From contig NZ_BJXJ01000001.1 in the NCBI RefSeq assembly GCF_007990935.1, positions 1 to 64,000 of the forward strand: a stretch of DNA of 64,000 nucleotides, written 5' to 3'. Position 1 is the first letter of the stretch. Each line of letters starts with the position of its first letter. A program made the position numbers and the translations under genes. This DNA is from Vibrio sagamiensis NBRC 104589 (lineage in GTDB: Bacteria > Pseudomonadota > Gammaproteobacteria > Enterobacterales > Vibrionaceae). A model generated the notes under the pieces. That model saw nothing but the letters and a program-made list of their open reading frames with translations. It did not search any database and was not told the origin of the DNA. Of the stretch, positions 50,145-58,817 are shown in pieces.

Positions 50145-52457
50145 ATGCGACGTAGTTTGAGCTTATTAATACGTGCACTAGGATTGTGTTGTGGTGCCAT
50201 TTTGACATCGCATTATTCTTTTGCTGCGGTAAACTCAGTTGATGATGAACAACGTCCTAAAATTGCCGTTGTACTTGCTGGTGGAGGAGCAAAAGGGGCA
50301 GCACATATTGGTGTGTTAAAAGCTCTAGAAGAAATGCATATTCCTGTTGATATAGTTACTGGCACTAGTATGGGAGCTTATGTTGGTGGGCTTTATGCCG
50401 TTGGTATGAGTGCAGACGAAATCGAAAGTTTTATTTACAGTGTCGACTGGAATAGTGGTTATCGAGATCGTGTAGACCGAAGTCAGCGACGCGTACGAGA
50501 TAAAGAATATGAAGACCGTTATCAGGTGAATACCGACCTTGGTTTAAGGTTTGGAGAAGTACGCTCACCGACAGGAGTAGTTCAAGGACAAAATATGCTG
50601 CGCATTTTGCGTGAAACTACAGGAAATCTTGGGCAATTTGATTCATTTGACCAATTAGCGATACCTTATCGTTCTATTGCTACTGATATTGTCGAACTAG
50701 AAGAAGTGGTACTTGATAACGGCTATTTAGTCGACGCTATGATGGCAAGTATGTCCGTTCCTGGTGCATTACCTCCGTATGAGCTGAATGGGCATTTATT
50801 GGTCGATGGTGGTGTTGTCAATAATATGCCAGTAGAGATAGCTCGGGCGATGGGAGCGGATATTGTTATCGCCGTCGATATCAGTACTGATTACAAAGAG
50901 AAAGATGAATTTACCGGCTTATTAACCGTAGCCGATCAACTCTCCAATTATCTCGTACGCCGTAGCACACAAGATCAAGTCGATAAATTACAAAGTGATG
51001 ATATCTATATTCGCCCTAATGTGGGGCAAATGGAAACCGTTGAGTTTGATAAGATGTCCGAAGCCTTTCAAGCTGGTTACGATGTGACTTATCAGTTGAA
51101 ATCTAAGTTGGCCCCTTTGCGTTTATCGGGTGCAGATTACCAAAAGTATATTGATAAAAAGCAAGATAAGCGTCAGATGCTTAAATATGGTGATGAACGT
51201 GTAGTCGATCAAATTATGATTATTAACAATACTCACTATAGTGATATTTTATTGACTAATCGTTTGGAATTGAAAACTGGCAGAGTACTGAAAACCGCCG
51301 AAATTGAAAAAGCAGTGGAGAATTTATACGCACTCGATCGATTCGAACTCATTACTTATCATTTTGAAGAAATTGGAGGCGCAACCATATTAGTGCTTGA
51401 AGTTAATGAAAAGTCATGGGGTCCTAATTATCTTGATTTTCGTTTTTTCCTAGAAGATGATTTCAGCACTGTCAGCCAATACGGCATTGGAGTGTCAGCT
51501 AATTTTACTAACCTGAACTCTCATGGTGCTGAAATGACGTTTAATGTCGAAATGGGTACCGATAAATTGGTTGAAGCTGAAGTTTATTCCCCGATTTTAT
51601 CAAGTCAAAAGCTATTTGTGGCTGGAAAGCTCAATTACAATACGCAAAACAGGCATTGGCCTGCGGGTGACTTTGAACATCCTGATATTGAATCAGTGTA
51701 CGATTTTTTGCCGGTTTCCTATGCTGAATCGATCGCAGAGGTCTCTTTTGGAGTTCAACCCACTTTGTGGCAGGAGTTTCGTATCACGAGTCGGTATACA
51801 AAAGGTGATATTGAAGCTTCAACTAATGCATCTGCTGGGCATTTTCAGTATGATCGTTTTGGGCTTTTAGCTCGCTACCGTCTTGATACATTAGATGATT
51901 TTGCTTTCCCTACTCGCGGTCTTTTGATTGACTTTGAATATTTATTGTCTAATGACAAAAGCCCACAAGGTTTACTTCAAAATCAATCTGACGAATACGT
52001 AAAAGATACGGTCTCTGAAGTATCAGCTCATTTTAAGGGCGCCATTACTCATGAACGTCATACATTGGTTGGACAAACAGAATACAGTTTTGTCGATAGT
52101 GACAAGCTGTCGATACCGCTTGATCCTCGTCAGCTGGGTGGCTTTTTGAATTTATCTGGTATCCCTCGGAACAGTATTATTGGTAAAAACTTATTTTACA
52201 GCAGCTTAGTTTATCGTTACAAGTGGATGGACAACGACTTTGGCTTGTTTGAAGCACCGGTGTATGTTGGAACTTCTCTTGAATATGGTGGTGTTTGGTC
52301 AGATAACGAAGTGAAGTTTAATAAAGTACCACTTTACACTGCTGCATCGGTATTTTTTGGTGTTGACTCGCCGATTGGACCTATCATGTTATCTTATGGT
52401 AAAACTGAACATAATTTAGACGCAGTTTATTTGATTATTGGTACTTCGTTTAAATAA
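50145..52457 (+). CDS. Patatin-like phospholipase fused to an Omp85-type barrel (PlpD-like)
   Basis: A 770-residue predicted outer-membrane protein. A signal sequence (MRRSLSLLIRALGLCC... to about residue 28) is followed by a patatin domain with GGGAKG at 46-51, the nucleophile elbow GTSMG with Ser75, and the catalytic DGG with Asp221. A POTRA-like segment (near 345-410) and a C-terminal surface-antigen/BamA-like beta-barrel end in YLIIGTSFK. This is the layout of type Vd secretion (PlpD). The frame opens at TTG 50085, but AAGGAAGAGG lies just before ATG 50145. It stands alone between mrcB and acnB. Confidence 0.88.
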   Translation: MRRSLSLLIRALGLCCGAILTSHYSFAAVNSVDDEQRPKIAVVLAGGGAKGAAHIGVLKALEEMHIPVDIVTGTSMGAYVGGLYAVGMSADEIESFIYSVDWNSGYRDRVDRSQRRVRDKEYEDRYQVNTDLGLRFGEVRSPTGVVQGQNMLRILRETTGNLGQFDSFDQLAIPYRSIATDIVELEEVVLDNGYLVDAMMASMSVPGALPPYELNGHLLVDGGVVNNMPVEIARAMGADIVIAVDISTDYKEKDEFTGLLTVADQLSNYLVRRSTQDQVDKLQSDDIYIRPNVGQMETVEFDKMSEAFQAGYDVTYQLKSKLAPLRLSGADYQKYIDKKQDKRQMLKYGDERVVDQIMIINNTHYSDILLTNRLELKTGRVLKTAEIEKAVENLYALDRFELITYHFEEIGGATILVLEVNEKSWGPNYLDFRFFLEDDFSTVSQYGIGVSANFTNLNSHGAEMTFNVEMGTDKLVEAEVYSPILSSQKLFVAGKLNYNTQNRHWPAGDFEHPDIESVYDFLPVSYAESIAEVSFGVQPTLWQEFRITSRYTKGDIEASTNASAGHFQYDRFGLLARYRLDTLDDFAFPTRGLLIDFEYLLSNDKSPQGLLQNQSDEYVKDTVSEVSAHFKGAITHERHTLVGQTEYSFVDSDKLSIPLDPRQLGGFLNLSGIPRNSIIGKNLFYSSLVYRYKWMDNDFGLFEAPVYVGTSLEYGGVWSDNEVKFNKVPLYTAASVFFGVDSPIGPIMLSYGKTEHNLDAVYLIIGTSFK

Positions 52458-52673
52458 GTACATAGTGTAAATGGGGAATGCCAATAGCGCATATTTAACC
52501 ATAAATAACCTGACTTTAGTCGTAAGTTGCTATGTTGGTCAAAATGATGAGATTTTAATTTAGGGTTAAATTTGCTATTCTGAAGGCCACAGTTTGGCCT
52601 CTACGGCGCTGTTTCTCAATCAGAATTGAATGAAAAAATAGGCAATAGAGGGCCAAGTTTCCAAGGATGTTCA

Positions 52674-52716
52674 CTCCTTTACTTTGAAAAATAGTAATTA
52701 AAAAGGAGGAACCGCA
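52674..52716 (+). promoter_or_regulatory. acnB leader: SD-masking stem and strong Shine-Dalgarno
   Basis: AAGGAGG (52703-52709) is a perfect Shine-Dalgarno 7 bases before a leader ATG (52717). CTCCTTT (52674-52680) can pair with AAAGGAG (52702-52708) across a 21-base loop and hide it. The rest of the 275-base upstream region holds a short AGGCCA/TGGCCT hairpin (52584-52600) and a possible -10 TATTCT (52576-52581). Confidence 0.5.
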
Positions 52717-52740
52717 ATGAGAGGAAAAAGTCGTGCTTGA
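52717..52740 (+). CDS. Seven-codon leader ORF overlapping the acnB start
   Basis: ATG AGA GGA AAA AGT CGT GCT TGA encodes MRGKSRA. It has the best Shine-Dalgarno of the region (AAGGAGG, 7-base spacing). Its last codons and stop overlap the acnB GTG (52733-52735) in another frame, so ribosomes finishing it could restart on acnB. I cannot tell whether the peptide has a function; the act of translation is the likely role. Confidence 0.45.
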   Translation: MRGKSRA

Positions 52741-55321
52741 AGCCTACCGTAAACACGTCGAAGAGCGTGCTGCTGAAGGGGTTGTCCCTAGACCATTAGA
52801 TGCTGAACAAGTTGCTGGACTTGTTGAGCTATTGAAAACGCCTCCGCAGGGTGAAGAAGCATTTATTCTTGATCTGCTCGAAAATCGTATCCCACCTGGC
52901 GTAGATGAAGCGGCTTATGTAAAAGCCGGATTCTTAACAGCTGTGGCTAAAGGTGAAGTGGAATCGCCACTAGTAAGTCGAGAAAAAGCTGCTGAGCTTT
53001 TAGGTACTATGCAAGGTGGTTACAACATCGCGCCACTTGTTGAACTTCTCGATGACAAGTTGCTTGCGCCTATATCAGTAAAAGCGTTATCTCATACTTT
53101 ACTGATGTTTGATGCTTTCTATGATGTGGAAGAGAAAGCCAAAGCAGGTAACGTGTTCGCGCAACAAGTCCTACAATCATGGGCGGATGCAGAATGGTTC
53201 ACCTCGAAGAAGAAAGTCGCGGAACAGATTACTGTTAAAGTCTTTAAAGTTACTGGTGAAACCAACACCGATGACTTGTCTCCAGCCCCCGATGCTTGGT
53301 CTCGCCCTGATATCCCAGTACACGCAAAAGCGATGCTGAAGATGGAACGCGATGGCATCGTGCCAGACCAACCAGGCAGCATTGGTCCAATCCAACAAAT
53401 AGAAGAACTACAAAAAGATGGTATTCCACTTGCCTACGTAGGTGATGTTGTTGGTACGGGTTCTTCTCGTAAATCAGCGACTAACTCAGTGCTGTGGTTT
53501 ATGGGTGAAGATATCCCATACGTACCAAACAAGCGTACAGGCGGTATCTGTCTAGGTGGTAAGATTGCTCCTATCTTCTATAACACCATGGAAGACTCTG
53601 GTGCACTCCCAATCGAACTCGACGTACAGAACATGAACATGGGGGATGTCATCGACATCTTCCCATACGAAGGGGTTGTACGTAAAAACGGTGAAGTGAT
53701 CTCTAGCTTTGAACTGAGCAAAGTACTGCTTGATGAAGTTCGTGCTGGTGGTCGTATTCCACTTATCATCGGTCGTGGTCTAACAAGCCGTGCTCGTGCA
53801 TCACTGAGCCTAGAAGACACAGAGCTATTTGCTAAGCCAGTTGACCCTTCAGCTTCTGATAAAGGCTACACACTCGCTCAAAAGATGGTGGGTAAAGCAT
53901 GTGGTGTTGAAGGCGTACGTGCAGGTCAATACTGTGAGCCGAAAATGACAACGGTTGGCTCTCAGGATACAACTGGTCCTATGACGCGTGATGAGTTAAA
54001 AGATCTTGCGTGTCTTGGCTTCTCGGCTGATCTTGTTATGCAATCATTCTGTCACACGTCTGCGTATCCAAAACCAGTCGACGTGAATACGCATCACACA
54101 CTGCCTGATTTCATCATGAACCGTGGTGGTGTATCACTGCGTCCGGGGGATGGTGTTATCCATTCATGGTTAAACCGTATGCTTTTACCAGACACTGTAG
54201 GTACAGGTGGTGACTCGCATACTCGCTTCCCTCTAGGTATTTCGTTCCCCGCTGGCTCTGGCCTAGTTGCGTTCGCAGCGGCGACAGGTGTTATGCCACT
54301 GGACATGCCAGAATCGATCTTAGTTCGTTTTAAAGGTGATATGCAGCCAGGTATCACACTACGTGATCTTGTACATGCGATTCCTTATTATGCCATCCAG
54401 CAAGGTCTACTTACTGTTGAGAAAGCCGGTAAGATCAACGAATTTTCAGGTCGCGTATTAGAAATTGAAGGTGTTGAGAACTTAACCGTTGAGCAAGCAT
54501 TTGAACTTTCTGATGCTTCAGCAGAACGTAGTGCTGCTGGTTGTACGGTGAAGCTCTCTCAAGCGTCAGTAGAAGAATATCTCAATTCTAATATAACCAT
54601 GCTAAAATGGATGCTCTCTGAAGGTTATGGCGATCGCCGCACCATTGAACGTCGTATCATAGCGATGGAAGAATGGCTGGCAAGCCCAGAGTTGATGGAA
54701 GCCGATGCAGACGCGGAATACGCGCACATCATCGAAATCGACCTAGCAGATATTCACGAACCAATTCTATGTGCACCAAACGATCCTGATGACGCGCGTC
54801 TTCTGTCTGAAGTTCAAGGCACACAGATTGATGAAGTGTTCATCGGTTCTTGTATGACCAACATTGGTCACTTCCGTGCAGCAGGTAAACTGCTAGAGCA
54901 ATTCGGTGGTCAACTCGATACTCGTCTATGGGTAGCGCCACCAACCAAGATGGACCGCGATCAACTGACGGAAGAAGGCTACTACGGTATTTACGGCCGC
55001 GCAGGTGTTCGTATTGAAACTCCCGGGTGTTCGCTATGTATGGGTAACCAAGCACGTGTAGCAGATAAAGCAACCGTCATGTCGACTTCAACGCGTAATT
55101 TTCCGAACCGTCTAGGTACAGGTGCAAATGTATACCTGTCTTCAGCAGAGCTTGCTGCAGTAGGCGCTATTCTAGGCAAGATCCCAACCAAGGAAGAATA
55201 CTTAGAATACGCTAAGCAAATCGATGCGACAGCTGCTGATACTTATCGCTACTTGAACTTCCATAAGATGGAACAGTATACCAAGAAGGCTGATGAAGTG
55301 ATTTTCCAAGAGCCTGTCTAA
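52733..55321 (+). CDS. acnB: Aconitate hydratase B (bifunctional, 2-methylisocitrate dehydratase)
   Basis: Main TCA-cycle aconitase of gamma-proteobacteria with a 4Fe-4S cluster; the iron-free form binds mRNA in E. coli. The N-terminal HEAT-like domain starts [15 protein letters not shown]; the swivel domain contains [24 protein letters not shown]; cluster Cys ligands are in [14 protein letters not shown] and in [36 protein letters not shown] is conserved. It is 862 residues. The start is GTG 52733, matching the E. coli N-terminus; its own Shine-Dalgarno (GAGGA, 52721-52725) is modest compared with that of the leader ORF. Confidence 0.97.
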   Translation: MLEAYRKHVEERAAEGVVPRPLDAEQVAGLVELLKTPPQGEEAFILDLLENRIPPGVDEAAYVKAGFLTAVAKGEVESPLVSREKAAELLGTMQGGYNIAPLVELLDDKLLAPISVKALSHTLLMFDAFYDVEEKAKAGNVFAQQVLQSWADAEWFTSKKKVAEQITVKVFKVTGETNTDDLSPAPDAWSRPDIPVHAKAMLKMERDGIVPDQPGSIGPIQQIEELQKDGIPLAYVGDVVGTGSSRKSATNSVLWFMGEDIPYVPNKRTGGICLGGKIAPIFYNTMEDSGALPIELDVQNMNMGDVIDIFPYEGVVRKNGEVISSFELSKVLLDEVRAGGRIPLIIGRGLTSRARASLSLEDTELFAKPVDPSASDKGYTLAQKMVGKACGVEGVRAGQYCEPKMTTVGSQDTTGPMTRDELKDLACLGFSADLVMQSFCHTSAYPKPVDVNTHHTLPDFIMNRGGVSLRPGDGVIHSWLNRMLLPDTVGTGGDSHTRFPLGISFPAGSGLVAFAAATGVMPLDMPESILVRFKGDMQPGITLRDLVHAIPYYAIQQGLLTVEKAGKINEFSGRVLEIEGVENLTVEQAFELSDASAERSAAGCTVKLSQASVEEYLNSNITMLKWMLSEGYGDRRTIERRIIAMEEWLASPELMEADADAEYAHIIEIDLADIHEPILCAPNDPDDARLLSEVQGTQIDEVFIGSCMTNIGHFRAAGKLLEQFGGQLDTRLWVAPPTKMDRDQLTEEGYYGIYGRAGVRIETPGCSLCMGNQARVADKATVMSTSTRNFPNRLGTGANVYLSSAELAAVGAILGKIPTKEEYLEYAKQIDATAADTYRYLNFHKMEQYTKKADEVIFQEPV

Positions 55322-55347
55322 TTAGACTTAATAGTACAACCTATCTT

Positions 55348-55373
55348 AGCACCTCGTTCGAGGTGCTTTTTTT
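55348..55373 (+). terminator. Terminator of acnB
   Basis: AGCACCTC / GAGGTGCT with loop GTTC is followed by seven T. This is a textbook rho-independent terminator. Confidence 0.92.
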
Positions 55374-55426
55374 ATTGGTACAATTCGTTATACTCCGCAG
55401 CCAATTTATATCTAGAGGCGAGCTCA

Positions 55427-55795
55427 ATGGAGTTTGAATTTATTCGTAATACTTTGATGGGGGAATACTACGTTAAATGCAGTATGGGTCATGAGATTGT
55501 CGGTCGTTGGTTACAAGAAGAAATTGGTAAGGACCCAACTAATATCGCAAACGTTGAAGTTTTAATTGCTCAAGTGCTCACTTCCCCTTCTCAGGAACAG
55601 CGTTTAACAGGGGCAGAGATCAGTGTTGTGATTCATGGTGATGAAGTATTGGTACAAGAGAATGTACTTGATCATAAATATGATGTTGAAATCGAAAGTG
55701 AGTTTAATTTTTATGACGCAGAAAGTACTGCAAGTTGTGGTATCGAAGATTTTTGCCTTTTGATCAACCAATGGAAAGACTTCTTAAAGAGATAA
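55427..55795 (+). CDS. yacL: YacL (UPF0231) family protein
   Basis: A 122-residue acidic cytoplasmic protein. It matches E. coli YacL in MEFEFIRN, CSMGHEIVGRWLQEEIG, HGDEVLVQENVLD and NFYDAESTASCGIEDFCLLINQWKDFL. The function is not known. It lies directly after acnB, the same neighbour as in E. coli, but has its own terminators on both sides. Confidence 0.92.
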   Translation: MEFEFIRNTLMGEYYVKCSMGHEIVGRWLQEEIGKDPTNIANVEVLIAQVLTSPSQEQRLTGAEISVVIHGDEVLVQENVLDHKYDVEIESEFNFYDAESTASCGIEDFCLLINQWKDFLKR

Positions 55796-55827
55796 ACTTT
55801 CTACATATTGCTGCATATTAGTGAAAT

Positions 55828-55856
55828 AAACGCACCCAAATGGTGCGTTTTTTATA
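55828..55856 (+). terminator. Terminator of yacL
   Basis: AAACGCACC / GGTGCGTTT with loop CAAAT is followed by a T-run (TTTTTTATATTTTT). Confidence 0.9.
55832..55846. promoter_or_regulatory. Candidate NtrC enhancer site inside the yacL terminator
   Basis: GCACC-CAAAT-GGTGC matches the NtrC dyad consensus (GCACC-N5-GGTGC). Its centre (55839) is about 94 bases upstream of the start predicted from the sigma-54-like element, a normal distance for an enhancer. Confidence 0.6.
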
Positions 55857-55898
55857 TTTTTACGTTGGCTAATTAACATTAATTAAATAACTCAATAA

Positions 55899-56303
<405 letters not shown>

Positions 56304-56327
56304 CAACGTAAAGATTGGAGAAATACG

Positions 56328-57557
56328 ATGGAAATAATGACAACAGTAACTGAATTACGCTATGCACTCGATACCTTTTTCTTCCTGATCTCTGGTGCTT
56401 TAGTGATGTGGATGGCTGCGGGTTTTGCAATGCTTGAAGCGGGGTTAGTTCGCTCAAAAAATACCACAGAAATCTTAACCAAGAATATATGTTTGTATGC
56501 CATTGCTTGTACGATGTTTCTATTAGTTGGCTACAACATCATGTACGTCGATAACAACGAAGGAGGATGGTTACCATCACTTGGGACGTTAATTGGTACC
56601 CAAACTGAAGGCGCTGACCATTCTTTGGAATCGGATTTCTTTTTTCAAGTTGTTTTTGTTGCAACAGCAATGTCGGTTGTCTCTGGTGCTGTAGCAGAAC
56701 GAATGAAACTTTGGTCTTTCTTGATTTTTTCCGCAGTGTTAACTGCTTTTATTTATCCGATTGAAGGTTACTGGACTTGGGGTGGTGGTTTTTTAGCTGA
56801 GGCTGGATTTAGTGATTTTGCCGGCTCAGGAATTGTACATATGGCAGGAGCCTCTGCAGCATTAGCAGGGGTCTTATTACTCGGCGCTCGTAAGGGAAAA
56901 TACGGTAAAAATGGTGAAGTATACCCAATCCCTGGCTCTAATATGCCACTAGCAACATTAGGCACATTCATACTTTGGTTTGGTTGGTTTGGATTTAATG
57001 GTGGCTCCCAACTGATGATTTCGGATTTTGAGAATGCAACTGCGGTAGGGCAAATCTTCCTAAACACCAATGCAGCTGCAGCTGCGGGTGCGATTGCTGC
57101 TTTACTGGTTTGTAAGACGACATGGGGGAAAGCGGATTTAACTATGATTCTTAATGGTGCGTTGGCAGGTTTGGTTGCTATCACGGCTGATCCACTGTCA
57201 CCAACTCCTCTTTATGCTGTTGCGATAGGTATAGTGTCTGGGGCATTGGTTGTATTTAGTATTGTTGGTTTAGACAAACTCAAGATCGATGATCCTGTTG
57301 GTGCGATTTCTGTTCATGGTGTATGTGGTTTCTTTGGACTTATGGTTGTACCGTTTAGTAATGGTGATGCGAGCTTTACAATTCAATTATTGGGTGCAAC
57401 TGTGATTTTTGCTTGGGTATTTGGTGCCAGTTTGGTTGTTTGGATGTTATTAAAAGCCACGATTGGTATTCGAGTTTCTGCTGATGAAGAATTGGAAGGA
57501 ATGGATGTCCACGACTGTGGTATAGGAGCTTACCCAGAGTTTGTTTCAATAAAGTAA
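56328..57557 (+). CDS. amtB: Ammonium transporter AmtB
   Basis: A 409-residue trimeric ammonium channel with 11 predicted helices. The twin His of the pore are His171 (SGIVHMAGASAALAG) and His330 (GAISVHGVCGFFGL). Other conserved parts are FFFLISGALVMWMAAGFAMLEAGLVRSKN at the N-terminus, WFGWFGFNGGS and NTNAAAAAGAI. It lacks a cleavable signal peptide typical of E. coli AmtB and starts directly with the first helix. It is cotranscribed with glnK and followed by a terminator. Confidence 0.96.
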   Translation: MEIMTTVTELRYALDTFFFLISGALVMWMAAGFAMLEAGLVRSKNTTEILTKNICLYAIACTMFLLVGYNIMYVDNNEGGWLPSLGTLIGTQTEGADHSLESDFFFQVVFVATAMSVVSGAVAERMKLWSFLIFSAVLTAFIYPIEGYWTWGGGFLAEAGFSDFAGSGIVHMAGASAALAGVLLLGARKGKYGKNGEVYPIPGSNMPLATLGTFILWFGWFGFNGGSQLMISDFENATAVGQIFLNTNAAAAAGAIAALLVCKTTWGKADLTMILNGALAGLVAITADPLSPTPLYAVAIGIVSGALVVFSIVGLDKLKIDDPVGAISVHGVCGFFGLMVVPFSNGDASFTIQLLGATVIFAWVFGASLVVWMLLKATIGIRVSADEELEGMDVHDCGIGAYPEFVSIK

Positions 57558-57588
57558 CGAAGAAATAATTACTTACAAACTTAGTGTT

Positions 57589-57620
57589 AAAAAACCTGTT
57601 TTAGCCAGCAGGTTTTTTTA
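57589..57620 (+). terminator. Terminator of glnK-amtB
   Basis: AAAAACCTG / CAGGTTTTT with a 10-base loop is followed by more T residues. Confidence 0.8.
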
Positions 57621-57629
57621 TTGGGTGAT

Positions 57630-57684
57630 TGTTTTCAGGTTGAACATGCATATAATAACGCAACTGAGAAATATTATCATTAGC
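57630..57684 (+). promoter_or_regulatory. fbpABC promoter with Fur-box-like site
   Basis: TTGTTT (57630-57635) and a perfect -10 TATAAT (57652-57657) are 16 bases apart. The 19 bases at 57666-57684 match the classic Fur box at 14 of 19 positions (core ATTATCATT), just after the -10, where bound Fur-Fe2+ would block transcription. AAAGGA precedes the fbpA ATG. Confidence 0.7.
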
Positions 57685-57703
57685 ATGTCCAAAGGATTTT
57701 ACC

Positions 57704-58717
57704 ATGAAAAAATTGCTAGCTCTTTCAGCGATGACTTGTGTAACGTTTGCTTCTTCAGCAATGGCGACAGAAGAAGTCAACGTATATTCCTATCGCCAAC
57801 CATTCCTTGTTGAGCCAATGTTTGATGAGTTTACAAAAGAGACCGGCATTAAAGTAAATGTGAAATTTGCGAAAAAAGGCCTGGCGGAAAAGCTAGCCCA
57901 AGAAGGAGAATACAGCCCTGCTGATGTTGTCCTCACTACAGACATTAGTCGTCTTGCTGAATTGACGGATAAAGGGCTTGTTCAGAAAGTGGATAGCAAA
58001 ATCATTGAAGCCAATGTCCCACAACAATATCAAGACAAAGAGAATGAGTGGTTTGCTTTGACGCTACGTACTCGTAATGTTTATTCTTCTCGTGATCGTG
58101 TTGGTAAATTAGGTAACGAGTTTAATTATATCGATCTTGCTAAACCAGAATACAAAGGCAAGATCTGTACTCGCAGCGGTAAGCACCCTTATAACGTTTC
58201 TCTTGTATCTTCTATGATTGCTCACTACGGTGAAGTGAAGACAAAAGAGTGGTTAGAAGGCGTTAAAGCAAACTTGGCTCGTAAACCACAAGGCAACGAT
58301 CGTGCTCAGGTTAAAGCTATCAAAGAAGGACTTTGTGATGTGTCTCTAGGTAACAGCTACTACCTAGGTAAGATGGTCAACGACAAAGAACAAAAAGCAT
58401 GGGCAGATGCGGTTTACATCAATTTCCCGAATCAAGACACCTTAGGTACCCATGTTAACATTTCTGGTATGGCGATGGCTAAATACTCTCCAAACAAAGA
58501 CAATGCCGTCAAATTGATGGAGTTTTTGACTGGTGACAAAGCTCAGCAAATGTACGCAGAAGTCAACTACGAGTACCCAGTCAAAGAAGGCGTTAAACGC
58601 TCTGAGTTGGTAGAATCTTGGGGTGATTTCAAAGCTGATAAGCTTTCTCTTGACGATATTGCATCACATCACGAACAGGCAATTAAACTGTTAGATGAAG
58701 TCAAATTTGACCTTTAA
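57704..58717 (+). CDS. fbpA: Ferric iron ABC transporter, periplasmic binding protein
   Basis: A 337-residue periplasmic iron-binding protein (FbpA/FutA family). The signal peptide MKKLLALSAMTCVTFASSAMA is cleaved after AMA (residue 21). The mature start EEVNVYSYRQPFLVEPMFDEFTKETGIKV is typical, and the iron-ligand Tyr pair is in GNSYYLGKM. It belongs with fbpB and fbpC downstream and is predicted to be Fur-regulated. It likely imports Fe3+ without a siderophore. Confidence 0.95.
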   Translation: MKKLLALSAMTCVTFASSAMATEEVNVYSYRQPFLVEPMFDEFTKETGIKVNVKFAKKGLAEKLAQEGEYSPADVVLTTDISRLAELTDKGLVQKVDSKIIEANVPQQYQDKENEWFALTLRTRNVYSSRDRVGKLGNEFNYIDLAKPEYKGKICTRSGKHPYNVSLVSSMIAHYGEVKTKEWLEGVKANLARKPQGNDRAQVKAIKEGLCDVSLGNSYYLGKMVNDKEQKAWADAVYINFPNQDTLGTHVNISGMAMAKYSPNKDNAVKLMEFLTGDKAQQMYAEVNYEYPVKEGVKRSELVESWGDFKADKLSLDDIASHHEQAIKLLDEVKFDL

Positions 58718-58723
58718 TTCCAT

Positions 58724-58750
58724 ATGGGGGTATAACTACACCCCATTTAA
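58724..58750 (+). terminator. Intercistronic hairpin between fbpA and fbpB
   Basis: ATGGGG (58724-58729) and CCCCAT (58741-58746) form a stem with an 11-base loop followed by TTAATT. It may cause partial termination or protect fbpA mRNA, giving more binding protein than permease. Confidence 0.45.
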
Positions 58751-58817
58751 TTAAAGCGTATGAGATGTATTTGTAAATGCATTTGTATTTCATAAAGCCT
58801 GTACTCTTTAGGCCATA

